16,755 nt of DNA from Crocinitomicaceae bacterium (GTDB lineage: Bacteria > Bacteroidota > Bacteroidia > Flavobacteriales_G > Salibacteraceae): contig JAAZVO010000030.1 in the NCBI GenBank assembly GCA_018623405.1, positions 1-16,755 of the forward strand, in the 5' to 3' direction. Numbering within the stretch: position 1 is the first letter of the stretch; each line of letters starts with the position of its first letter. The notes beneath the pieces were generated by a model, which saw only the letters and a program-made list of their open reading frames with translations, had not been told where the DNA came from and searched no databases. This document shows positions 1 to 6,588 of this stretch, piece by piece. The position numbers and the translations under genes were made by a program.

Positions 1-210
1 ACCGATAAAGGATATACATGGAGATATATTAGTAATGATAGAATCAAGTTTCACAAACTTGAAAAAATTATTAATAAAGATCTGCATCTTGACAGTGATG
101 AAGAAAAAGGTAAACGCATTCAAAGAATGATAGATGCCGCACAAGATTCTCAAATTGACGAAAACAAAACAGCAATAGAAATATTGAAGAAAAGTAGAGG
201 GAAAAAATAA
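1..210 (+). CDS. C-terminal fragment of an unrecognised protein
   Basis: The first frame is open from the left edge to a TAA at 208-210, giving 69 residues of a protein that begins outside the window. The sequence is charged and lysine-rich, with no signal peptide or membrane segment, and ends in KKSRGKK. I do not recognise the family. Its stop overlaps the start of the next gene (TAATG, ATG at 210), so the two are probably translationally coupled. The partner resembles small phage membrane proteins, so a phage or other mobile origin is possible but unproven. Confidence 0.5.
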   Translation, partial: TDKGYTWRYISNDRIKFHKLEKIINKDLHLDSDEEKGKRIQRMIDAAQDSQIDENKTAIEILKKSRGKK

Positions 211-440
211 TGTCAGACTTAAAATCAGAAATAGAAAAAATGGAAAAATTAAAATCACTAGAAGATAATGCACCAGCGCCTGCTCCTAAGAAAAAAAGAA
301 GTATTGCTGAGATATCTGCAGAATTGGCAAAAGCATTTGACGTTTGGAGAGTTTTTCCAAGAGTGTTTATAACTGTTTACATTGGCAACCTCGGTTTGCG
401 AAAGGCCTGTAAACCAATAAACAAAGCAAAAAACAACTAA
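210..440 (+). CDS. Small phage-like protein, probably truncated at a junction
   Basis: A 76-residue reading frame starting at the ATG that overlaps the previous stop. Residues 1-25 are charged and could form a short helix, followed by Ala/Pro-rich and Lys-rich linkers. Residues 32-58 (SIAEISAELAKAFDVWRVFP, then RVFITVYI) resemble, from memory, small membrane proteins found near packaging or structural genes of tailed phages; there the hydrophobic stretch would continue as a transmembrane helix. Here it breaks off after ITVYI into a basic tail (from about residue 59) that is simply the antisense of a signal-peptide gene on the other strand. I infer that only the part up to about position 380 is genuine coding sequence and that the true C-terminus is missing. 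Confidence 0.45.
   Translation: MSDLKSEIEKMEKLKSLEDNAPAPAPKKKRSIAEISAELAKAFDVWRVFPRVFITVYIGNLGLRKACKPINKAKNN
375..395. other. Probable sequence junction between two unrelated coding segments
   Basis: Left of this point the plus strand codes sensibly (the phage-like small protein) and the minus strand does not. Right of it the minus strand codes sensibly (signal peptide, chaperone) and the plus strand does not. Both genes lose their expected continuation within the same roughly 20 bases. No long direct or inverted repeat marks the site. It could be an insertion or excision scar, a recombination point, or a chimeric assembly join; the sequence alone cannot decide. Confidence 0.4.
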
Positions 441-455
441 AAGCGTTTTATTCAA
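380..455 (-). pseudogene. 5' fragment of a secreted-protein gene downstream of the chaperone
   Basis: On the minus strand a TTG codon at 455-453 overlaps the last codons of the chaperone gene and opens a frame beginning (M)NKTLLVVFCFVYWFTGLSQ. This is a convincing Sec signal peptide of Bacteroidota style: short basic start, hydrophobic core, and a Gly-Leu-Ser cleavage region before Gln. The frame stays open to 258, but past about 380 its residues are only the antisense of the opposite small gene. I infer a genuine secreted protein, possibly another component of the chaperone's system, cut short by the junction. No ATG is available in frame, so a TTG start coupled to the chaperone stop is assumed. 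Confidence 0.45.
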
Positions 456-1260
456 TGGTAATCATTAGTTGAGCCACCTCAAGGTCAGAACCATGGCCGC
501 AATCCATAACCGCCGCAACGGCATATTCTCCTTTTGGCAAACCTGCAGGAAATTCTAGAGTTAAAGTAGTTTCTTGTCCGGGCATAAGTGTTGCACCCTT
601 TGGTTCGCTTTTACGTTCAGCGGCGGTTTTTATATTGGCTGATAACAAATAAACTTTCGGAGAAATTATCTTTCCACCTGCATTTTTAAGCTTTACATTA
701 AATGTTCGTTTAGCTTCTTCATTGGCAGCACCTTCTGAAAAGGAAAGAATTTTGCCCTTGTAATTGGTATTGCTTTTAGGCGATTGTATTACGGTTACCT
801 TAATTCTTGGTGTAACAATTAAACCTGTGGCAAGCTGTTTATCAGCCTCAAAAGGAGTTCTTTCTGTGGCAACTTTTACATAAATAACCGACCACTTGGT
901 GTCAAAAGCATCGCTAGGTAAACTTAGTGAGACATCAATTTTTTGGGTTTCGTTTGGGTTTAATGAAAAAAAGTTGGGAGAAACTGATAACCAATTCGAG
1001 AGGGAATTTTTAGTAGTTCCGGGAATAAGATTTTTCTTTACATCTTCTCCTTGGTATTCTTCATCAAACAACTCCAATTGAAAATCATAAGGTTTGCTTG
1101 AGTAGTTGGTTACGTTTAAAATTTTTGAGCCCACCTCGCCCGGTTCTAACTCGAACTTTACGGCAACCGGACTAACTTCAAAATCTTGGCCTTTTACCTT
1201 TAAGAGGAAGCTACACACAAAAACAAAAAAACAAGGTAAAAAAAGAAGTCTATTTTTCAT
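448..1260 (-). CDS. Periplasmic chaperone-like two-domain protein
   Basis: A 270-residue exported protein. Residues 1-24 are a signal peptide (basic start, Phe/Leu-rich core, cleavage near KVKGQ). The mature part starts FEVSPVAVKFELEPGE, the edge strand and Pro-Gly turn typical of the PapD-like/DUF916-like immunoglobulin fold. Residues 26-158 hold this domain, including NWLSVSPNFFSLNPNETQKI, a pattern common in DUF916-type and NEW3-type proteins. Residues about 165-270 form a second beta-sandwich ending in GEYAVAAV and VAQLMITIE. There are no lipobox and no membrane anchor. Family knowledge suggests a periplasmic chaperone or adaptor for secreted beta-rich subunits. It is divergent from the glycosyltransferase/subunit/barrel run and probably serves it. 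It could instead be a structural surface protein; I favour the chaperone role because of the context. Confidence 0.6.
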   Translation of the reverse strand: MKNRLLFLPCFFVFVCSFLLKVKGQDFEVSPVAVKFELEPGEVGSKILNVTNYSSKPYDFQLELFDEEYQGEDVKKNLIPGTTKNSLSNWLSVSPNFFSLNPNETQKIDVSLSLPSDAFDTKWSVIYVKVATERTPFEADKQLATGLIVTPRIKVTVIQSPKSNTNYKGKILSFSEGAANEEAKRTFNVKLKNAGGKIISPKVYLLSANIKTAAERKSEPKGATLMPGQETTLTLEFPAGLPKGEYAVAAVMDCGHGSDLEVAQLMITIE

Positions 1261-1286
1261 GTATTAATTTTTTTCTTTGCCAAATC

Positions 1287-3044
1287 ATGTTGGCAAAAAT
1301 ACCTTTAAAATTTATACTTACAATTTTCGTTTCAGCTTTGGCAATTTTTTTTACCAGAGTTTTGTTTTTTGACTTCGCAAATTACGATGATAACGTCTAC
1401 GTAACCGAAAATGAATTCATAAAAACATTTACCCTCGAAAATTTAAGGTACATTTTTACACATCAATTTCATGGCCACTTTTTTCCAATTACGTTACTCT
1501 CTTATTCCATTGAGCATTTCTTTTTTGGGTTAAATCCAGGGGTTTTTCACCTCACGAATATTGTATTCCACCTACTTTCAACCTTATTGGTGTATTATTT
1601 TTTAACTTATTTGGGCTTTAATTTTTGGCAAAGTCTTTTTGGGGCAGCAGTTTTTTCCATCCATCCAATGCAACTTGAAAGTGTGGTTTGGATTGGGGCA
1701 CGAAACAATATGCTATTTGGTTTTTTCTTTTTGGCATCGCTGTTAACTTATACTTTATATGTAAAGCAACCTTCAAATAAATCAAAATTGGTTTTTGCGT
1801 TTTTATTGTTTTTGTTTGCTTGTTTGTCCAAATCTGTTTCGGTTGTTTTACCCGTTATTTTATTGATAATTGATTGGTTTGAAAATAGAAAACTAAAATT
1901 TTCTGTTTTTCTAGAAAAAATTCCGTTTTTCATTATATCAGCCATTATTGCTTATATCGCGTCGTACGCAGCCAATCAATGGGGCTCAGTTGAACCAATT
2001 GCTCAAAAATTTTCATTAGACCAAAGACCATTTTTAATTTCTTACCCCATTGTGGTTTACCTAACAAAGTTTATTGCTCCTGTTTTTTTAAAAATTAACT
2101 ACCCTAATCCTGAGGTAATAAATGGGTTATTGCCTCCTACATATTATTTTTCGTTATTGGGGTTATTATTGGTATTAGGGGTTATGGTTTGGGGATATTT
2201 AAAAAATTACAAAGTCTTGGTTTTTGGTTTATTGTTTTTTTTAATAAACATCGGACTGTATTTAAAGGTATTTTTCTCTACCAATGTTATGCTTGCTGAG
2301 AGGTATGTTTACCTTGCCTATTTAGGTCCAATAGTGGTGCTATTATGGTTGACCAACAAGGTAATAAAAAACAAAGGATACTTATTTAGTTTGTTTGGTA
2401 TTTGGCTTCTCCTTTTAGGGACGCTATCTCAATTAAGAATGAATGTTTGGAAAAATGGAGAAGAGTTATTTTCAGACCTAATTGGAAACAATCAAGAACG
2501 TTCAGCTTCTTATTTATATAGAGGAGTTGATTTATACCAAAAAGGAAAGTACGATGAAGCGCTACTCGATTTAAATAAGGCTGTTCAACTAGATTCAACA
2601 AAGGCAACAGTTTATAACGCCAGGGGGTTTTTATTTATGCTTCGAAAAGAAAATAACTTGGCTGAAATAGATTTTAAGAAAGCGTTGAGCATTGATTCAA
2701 CCTATGGGTTTGCTTATTTTAATTTGGGTAATATTTACGGTGCCAAAAACGATTTGGAAACCGCTAAAAAATACTTTACAAAATTTTTATTGTTTGAGCC
2801 AAACAACGAAGAGGCCTATTTTAAATTGGGAAATATTGCAGCCTCGGTAGAAAATTATGAGGAAGCCCTCACCAATTATTCGCAGGCAATCAAATTAAAA
2901 CCAACCTTTATGGAGGCTTTTATGAATAGAGGGTCTGTTTATTTTACCCTTGAAGAAAAAGCCTTAGCTTGTTCTGATTGGATAATGGCCAACAAGCTCG
3001 GCAATGAAGATGCTTTAATACGAATTAGAAAATATTGTAATTAA
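1287..3044 (+). CDS. TMTC-like GT-C glycosyltransferase with C-terminal TPRs
   Basis: A 585-residue protein with about ten to eleven membrane segments in residues 7-382 and soluble tetratricopeptide repeats at 406-575. The first outer loop carries ANYDDNVYV (Asp34-Asp35), the acidic position expected of GT-C enzymes. Further family signatures are HPMQLESVVWIGARNN (126-141) and AERYVYL (337-343). These match the bacterial TPR membrane proteins related to eukaryotic TMTC O-mannosyltransferases. Five TPR units start near residues 406, 440, 474, 508 and 542, a clean 34-residue period. Family knowledge suggests transfer of a sugar from a lipid-linked donor onto exported proteins; the donor and acceptor are unknown. 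The next gene is a paralogue 11 bases downstream. The start is 26 bases from the divergent chaperone start, and no convincing promoter of its own is visible. Confidence 0.75.
   Translation: MLAKIPLKFILTIFVSALAIFFTRVLFFDFANYDDNVYVTENEFIKTFTLENLRYIFTHQFHGHFFPITLLSYSIEHFFFGLNPGVFHLTNIVFHLLSTLLVYYFLTYLGFNFWQSLFGAAVFSIHPMQLESVVWIGARNNMLFGFFFLASLLTYTLYVKQPSNKSKLVFAFLLFLFACLSKSVSVVLPVILLIIDWFENRKLKFSVFLEKIPFFIISAIIAYIASYAANQWGSVEPIAQKFSLDQRPFLISYPIVVYLTKFIAPVFLKINYPNPEVINGLLPPTYYFSLLGLLLVLGVMVWGYLKNYKVLVFGLLFFLINIGLYLKVFFSTNVMLAERYVYLAYLGPIVVLLWLTNKVIKNKGYLFSLFGIWLLLLGTLSQLRMNVWKNGEELFSDLIGNNQERSASYLYRGVDLYQKGKYDEALLDLNKAVQLDSTKATVYNARGFLFMLRKENNLAEIDFKKALSIDSTYGFAYFNLGNIYGAKNDLETAKKYFTKFLLFEPNNEEAYFKLGNIAASVENYEEALTNYSQAIKLKPTFMEAFMNRGSVYFTLEEKALACSDWIMANKLGNEDALIRIRKYCN
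1294..1323 (-). promoter_or_regulatory. Candidate promoter for the chaperone gene
   Basis: Read on the minus strand there is TTG (1323-1321), a 19-base spacer and TATTTTTG (1301-1294). This fits the Bacteroidota housekeeping promoter (TTG, 17-20 bases, TAnnTTTG). Transcription would start near 1288, giving a leader of about 28 bases before the ATG at 1260. The element lies inside the first codons of the divergent glycosyltransferase gene, so the two transcription units share control DNA. Confidence 0.5.
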
Positions 3045-3055
3045 CAACCATCAGA

Positions 3056-5242
3056 ATGATTGAATTAAAAAACTGGAAATTAATTGGGCTACTTTGGGTA
3101 GTAATAATTGCAATTTATTTTCCTTCCTTTCAATATCCCCTAATTGATTTTGACGACAACCTTTACATCTACAACAACCCCAATGTGCTAAATTTTGGTT
3201 GGGATAAACTAAAACCCATATTTTTTAATTATTCATTTGGGCATTATTTTCCTCTTACCATTATTTCATATGGGTTACAGAATTTACTTTTTGGATTAGA
3301 TGGGGGCTATTTTCATGGGTTTAATGTTTTGCTGCATTGTATAAATGCAACCCTTGTTTTTTTTCTTTTTCTCAGGTTTGAGTTTTCTGCACTAAAAAGT
3401 TTTTTGGTGGCCATAATATTTGCAGTAAATCCCATTCAGGTTGAGTCTGTAGCATGGGTTGGAACTCGGGGAGGGATATTATCTGCTTTTTTTATTCTAT
3501 TAGGGTTAATATCTTATTTAACCTATTTAAACACAAAAAATCTGAAAAGCCTATTGGTGGTGTATGCACTATTTGTGTTGGCCATTTTATCAAAATCTAG
3601 TGCTATCATTTTTCCCATTCTACTTTTCCTTTTCGATTTTATTAAAGCAAGAAAAATTAGTTGGGGATTAATTATTGAAAAAATTCCGGCCTTAACAGTT
3701 TCGTTCTTTTTTGCCATTATAGCTTTAATTGCTGCCAAAGAACTAGGTACAATTGAAAAGGGGTTGGCCGAGGTAGATTGGTTTAATCAAATTTGGGTAA
3801 TTGGGTATGCCATTTCGTTTTATTTTTTGAAACCCATTTGGCCTTTAGGACTTTCCAATATGCATTATGATAGTTTTACACTTTACCAAACTATTCCACT
3901 ATATTATAAAGTATCAGCCCTAATATTCTTAATCACCCTCGGGGCAATGTTTTTTGTGGCCAAAAGCAAAAAACTTTTTTTGTTTAGCTTGGGTTGGTAC
4001 TTCATTAATTTAATGTTGGTAATCAATATTTTGCCAATAGGTGGTACCGTAGCTTCAGAAAGGTATGCGTATTTAACAATTTTGAGTTTGCCCCTTTTTG
4101 CATTTTCTCTGCCACAAATAAAGTGGCCAAAAAAATTGAATTATGTATTTCTGGGTGTTGGGGTAGTAGTGCTTTCAATACTTTCTCACCAGAGGTTAAA
4201 AGTTTGGTCATCAAGTAAATCGTTGTTTGAAGATTTAATAAATAAATACCCCGATTTCTCCTATGGGTATTATGGTTTAGCAAATTTTTACCTGGAGCAG
4301 AAAGAATATAAAAAGGCCATTGGGTTATACAATGAAGGTATAAAGATAGATCCTAAAAAGGAGTATTTTTTAAATCGTGGTGTGGCCTATTACAGGCAAG
4401 GAAAACCCGATAGTGCATTAATTGATTTGAATATTCATGCAAGGGTTGCCCCAAATGAACCCGGAACTTACACCAACAGAGGATTGGTAAAATACGCTCT
4501 TGGAGATTTAGAGGGCGCTTTAAATGATTACAACCTTGCCATTGAGCTGGATTCAACAAACCAAAAAGCCTATTTTAATAGGGCTCAATTACGGTTTGAG
4601 TTGTTTGACGAAGCCGGGGCATGTGAAGATTTAAGAAAAGCCCAGAAAAAGGGGTTTGAAAACGCCAAAATCTATTACGATAAATTTTGTGGGTTACATC
4701 AAAAAATTGCTAGCGGTGGAGCAATTTCACAAACCGGAGAAAAAATTTCTTATCCAAACGGAAAAGTAAAGTTTGAGGTAATAAATCAAACCATAGAAAA
4801 CGATTCAGGCCTATGGCTAGTTCATTACGATAGCACAGGAAATAAGCTTGAAGAAGGAATGATTAAAAGGGGAAAATACTTTGGTCAAGTTAGGTGGTAT
4901 CACCCCAATGGAAAATTAAAAATTAAAGGGTATTACAAAAATATTTTGCCTGTTGGCGATTGGGAAGAATTTTATGACACTGGAGAAAAGTTGGCGTCAT
5001 ATAAGTTTAGCAAAGGTTTAAAAGAAGGAGAAGAGTTCTACTTTTTTAAAAATGGAATAACTTGGACCAAAAGGATATACGAAAACGGCAAAATTTTTAA
5101 TGTAATTGAAATTAACAATGCCGGTGGATCACCCTTAGAAATTGGCACTTTTTCTAACGGTAATGGCAACTTAAATATTTACAACGAAAAAGGTAACCTT
5201 ACCGCTGTTCTATCGTACAAAAACGGAGTAAGAATAAAATGA
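3056..5242 (+). CDS. TMTC-like GT-C glycosyltransferase with TPRs and MORN/YwqK-like tail
   Basis: A 728-residue paralogue of the preceding gene. The membrane part (residues 8-376) has IDFDDNLYI in the first outer loop (Asp33-Asp34), NPIQVESVAWVGTRGG (125-140) and SERYAYL (334-340), the same three signatures as its neighbour. Four TPRs follow at about 404-538. The extra C-terminal region (about 560-728) contains repeated YPNGK/YHPNGK/FKNG/YENGK units with G-x-W or G-x-Y strands, the pattern of MORN or YwqK-type antitoxin-like repeats. These repeats usually make an extended beta sheet that binds proteins or surfaces. The gene is 11 bases after the first glycosyltransferase gene and almost certainly in the same operon. 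Two divergent paralogues suggest different acceptors or sequential steps; the MORN tail could be an acceptor-recognition module. Function is inferred. Confidence 0.72.
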   Translation: MIELKNWKLIGLLWVVIIAIYFPSFQYPLIDFDDNLYIYNNPNVLNFGWDKLKPIFFNYSFGHYFPLTIISYGLQNLLFGLDGGYFHGFNVLLHCINATLVFFLFLRFEFSALKSFLVAIIFAVNPIQVESVAWVGTRGGILSAFFILLGLISYLTYLNTKNLKSLLVVYALFVLAILSKSSAIIFPILLFLFDFIKARKISWGLIIEKIPALTVSFFFAIIALIAAKELGTIEKGLAEVDWFNQIWVIGYAISFYFLKPIWPLGLSNMHYDSFTLYQTIPLYYKVSALIFLITLGAMFFVAKSKKLFLFSLGWYFINLMLVINILPIGGTVASERYAYLTILSLPLFAFSLPQIKWPKKLNYVFLGVGVVVLSILSHQRLKVWSSSKSLFEDLINKYPDFSYGYYGLANFYLEQKEYKKAIGLYNEGIKIDPKKEYFLNRGVAYYRQGKPDSALIDLNIHARVAPNEPGTYTNRGLVKYALGDLEGALNDYNLAIELDSTNQKAYFNRAQLRFELFDEAGACEDLRKAQKKGFENAKIYYDKFCGLHQKIASGGAISQTGEKISYPNGKVKFEVINQTIENDSGLWLVHYDSTGNKLEEGMIKRGKYFGQVRWYHPNGKLKIKGYYKNILPVGDWEEFYDTGEKLASYKFSKGLKEGEEFYFFKNGITWTKRIYENGKIFNVIEINNAGGSPLEIGTFSNGNGNLNIYNEKGNLTAVLSYKNGVRIK

Positions 5243-5259
5243 TTTAAATTCGAGAAAAT

Positions 5260-5289
5260 TTTGATTTTTCTTTTTTCTAACTATATTTG
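5260..5289 (+). promoter_or_regulatory. Promoter for the first secreted subunit
   Basis: TTTG at 5260-5263, an 18-base spacer and TATATTTG at 5282-5289 match the Bacteroidota consensus very well. Transcription should start around 5294-5296, giving a short A-rich leader before the ATG at 5309. It lies just after the second glycosyltransferase gene, so the subunit has its own strong promoter in addition to any read-through. Confidence 0.75.
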
Positions 5290-5308
5290 ACATCTAAAAA
5301 CTAAAATT

Positions 5309-5935
5309 ATGAAGAAAATAAAAGCATTGTTTCTGGGTTTAGTACTTGTTTCGGGTACATTAATGGCCCAACCGGTAGCCGATAGGGCAGTTGTACCTGT
5401 TGCTGTTACTCTAAACCAAATTTTGAGAATGAACATTATTGATGGTGGTCATATCGAATTTGTTTTTAACACTATTACTAATTATGAACAGGGTCTTGCA
5501 AACTCAGCTTTTTACGATACTCAATTTAATGTTGCTGCATCTATGCCATGGAGACTTAACATTTACTCTGAGTCTGCAACTTTAGTAGGTACAGATGATC
5601 CAGGTTTAACCATGTCTTTAGATCACGTTGGTTTTACTATCTCAGCTACTGGTAACAATACTTTTGGTCAAGAGTTAGTTGATGTTAGCACGTACAATGC
5701 AGCAAGTTCTGCTTTACTTTCTACAGCAACAACTACGGTAGTTGGTTCAACTTCTTCATTTGGAGGTACAAGCTTAAACACCGGTGATGTTGATGACAAT
5801 ATTTTCACCATCAACTGGGAAGTTGGAACAGGTGGTGGTAACACTAACCAAACCTCATTAATGGATATGGGCTACATGGCTGACAGATATGTAACTAACG
5901 TATTTTTTGAGTTAGCTACTTCATCTGATTTATAA
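5309..5935 (+). CDS. Secreted beta-rich subunit, candidate major fibre protein
   Basis: A 208-residue protein with a signal peptide (MKKIKALFLGLVLVSGTLMA, cleavage near residue 20 before QP). The mature chain is rich in Thr, Ser, Asn, Gly and Ala, poor in Lys, and has no Cys, as expected of a secreted beta-sandwich. A conserved core, IIDGGHIEFVFNTITNYEQG (43-62), recurs in the second subunit gene downstream. The C-terminus ends in a probable beta strand (YVTNVFFELATSS). It has its own strong promoter and a strong terminator right after it, and seems enriched in codons such as GCT, GGT and ACT compared with its neighbours, all consistent with high expression. I infer the main structural subunit of a surface fibre or layer, exported with help from the chaperone and barrel proteins. 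The named family is not recognised. Confidence 0.6.
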   Translation: MKKIKALFLGLVLVSGTLMAQPVADRAVVPVAVTLNQILRMNIIDGGHIEFVFNTITNYEQGLANSAFYDTQFNVAASMPWRLNIYSESATLVGTDDPGLTMSLDHVGFTISATGNNTFGQELVDVSTYNAASSALLSTATTTVVGSTSSFGGTSLNTGDVDDNIFTINWEVGTGGGNTNQTSLMDMGYMADRYVTNVFFELATSSDL

Positions 5936-5954
5936 GAAAATCTAAAAACAGCAT

Positions 5955-5989
5955 AAAGGCCAATAATGAAAATTATTGGCCTTTTTTTT
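5955..5989 (+). terminator. Strong intrinsic terminator after the first subunit
   Basis: A perfect 13-base-pair stem (AAAGGCCAATAAT at 5955-5967 pairing with 5972-5984) closes a GAAA loop and runs into eight T residues (5982-5989). It points along the plus strand, 20 bases after the subunit stop and 21 bases before the next start. The following genes have no obvious promoter, so it probably acts as an attenuator that lowers their expression relative to the first subunit. Confidence 0.9.
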
Positions 5990-6010
5990 AAAATAAATTA
6001 CCTTTAAAAA

Positions 6011-6586
6011 ATGAAAATAAGGGTTATCCAATTTTATTTATTTATTCTAGGGATAATTCCTTTTGATTCCTTTACCCAAGATATTTCTGCGAGAATTTCA
6101 GTAATTAATGGAGGAAGGGTGTTTTTTCCTTTTACCTCATTAAGAGATTTCGAAAATGGAATGACCCTTACCAACTATACAACGATAGGCCTTACCGTGG
6201 TTGACAACGACCCCGGAGGAGGTGGAACTGGAGCGCCAGATGTTATTACCAATTTCCAAGTAACAGTTGAAAGTGTTTCTTCTGCAGCAGGTGATTTGGT
6301 TGGAGATTCAGGTGCGAACTTAGATGCAGATTACATTGAAATACGCCCATCCAACAATTTAGGGTTGGGTACCGCAGGCGAAACTTATACCAACGTTACC
6401 TTATCGGGTGCTTCGCAAACAATTTTAAACAGCACCCAAGTTGATGCAGCATGGGATACACATCAAATAAACATTACTTTTGTTTGTAATCCAACCGAAC
6501 CCGGAGGAGGTAGTTTATTTGGAGAAGTGCCAGATTATTACACTACAACCTTAGCGTTTGATTTGGATGTGTTTTTTGTGCCTTAA
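6011..6586 (+). CDS. Second secreted subunit, candidate minor fibre protein
   Basis: A 191-residue exported protein with a signal peptide at 1-22 (cleavage near FTQ). Residues 31-50 (VINGGRVFFPFTSLRDFENG) match the core of the preceding subunit: hydrophobic-D/N-G-G, alternating hydrophobics with Phe, then an aromatic-Glu-x-Gly turn. The rest has little visible similarity, apart from a final strand (LAFDLDVFFV). Gly-rich loops lie at 65-75 (DNDPGGGGTGA) and 161-171 (PTEPGGGSLFG). Lysine is absent after the start and cysteine is single (C159). It sits between the terminator and the barrel gene, only two bases before the latter, so it should be co-expressed with the barrel at low level. I infer a minor or tip subunit; it could also be a regulator or plug of the barrel. 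Confidence 0.55.
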   Translation: MKIRVIQFYLFILGIIPFDSFTQDISARISVINGGRVFFPFTSLRDFENGMTLTNYTTIGLTVVDNDPGGGGTGAPDVITNFQVTVESVSSAAGDLVGDSGANLDADYIEIRPSNNLGLGTAGETYTNVTLSGASQTILNSTQVDAAWDTHQINITFVCNPTEPGGGSLFGEVPDYYTTTLAFDLDVFFVP

Positions 6587-6588
6587 TA

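Noticed and set aside
1251..1258. TATTTTTC as a -7 box for the first glycosyltransferase gene
   Set aside because: The last base deviates from TAnnTTTG and no upstream TTG at a suitable distance is present.
5309..6586. Calling the subunits type V (FimA/Mfa-like) pilins
   Set aside because: Both carry ordinary signal peptides without a lipobox Cys, and there is no arginine-protease site or Mfa-like sequence.
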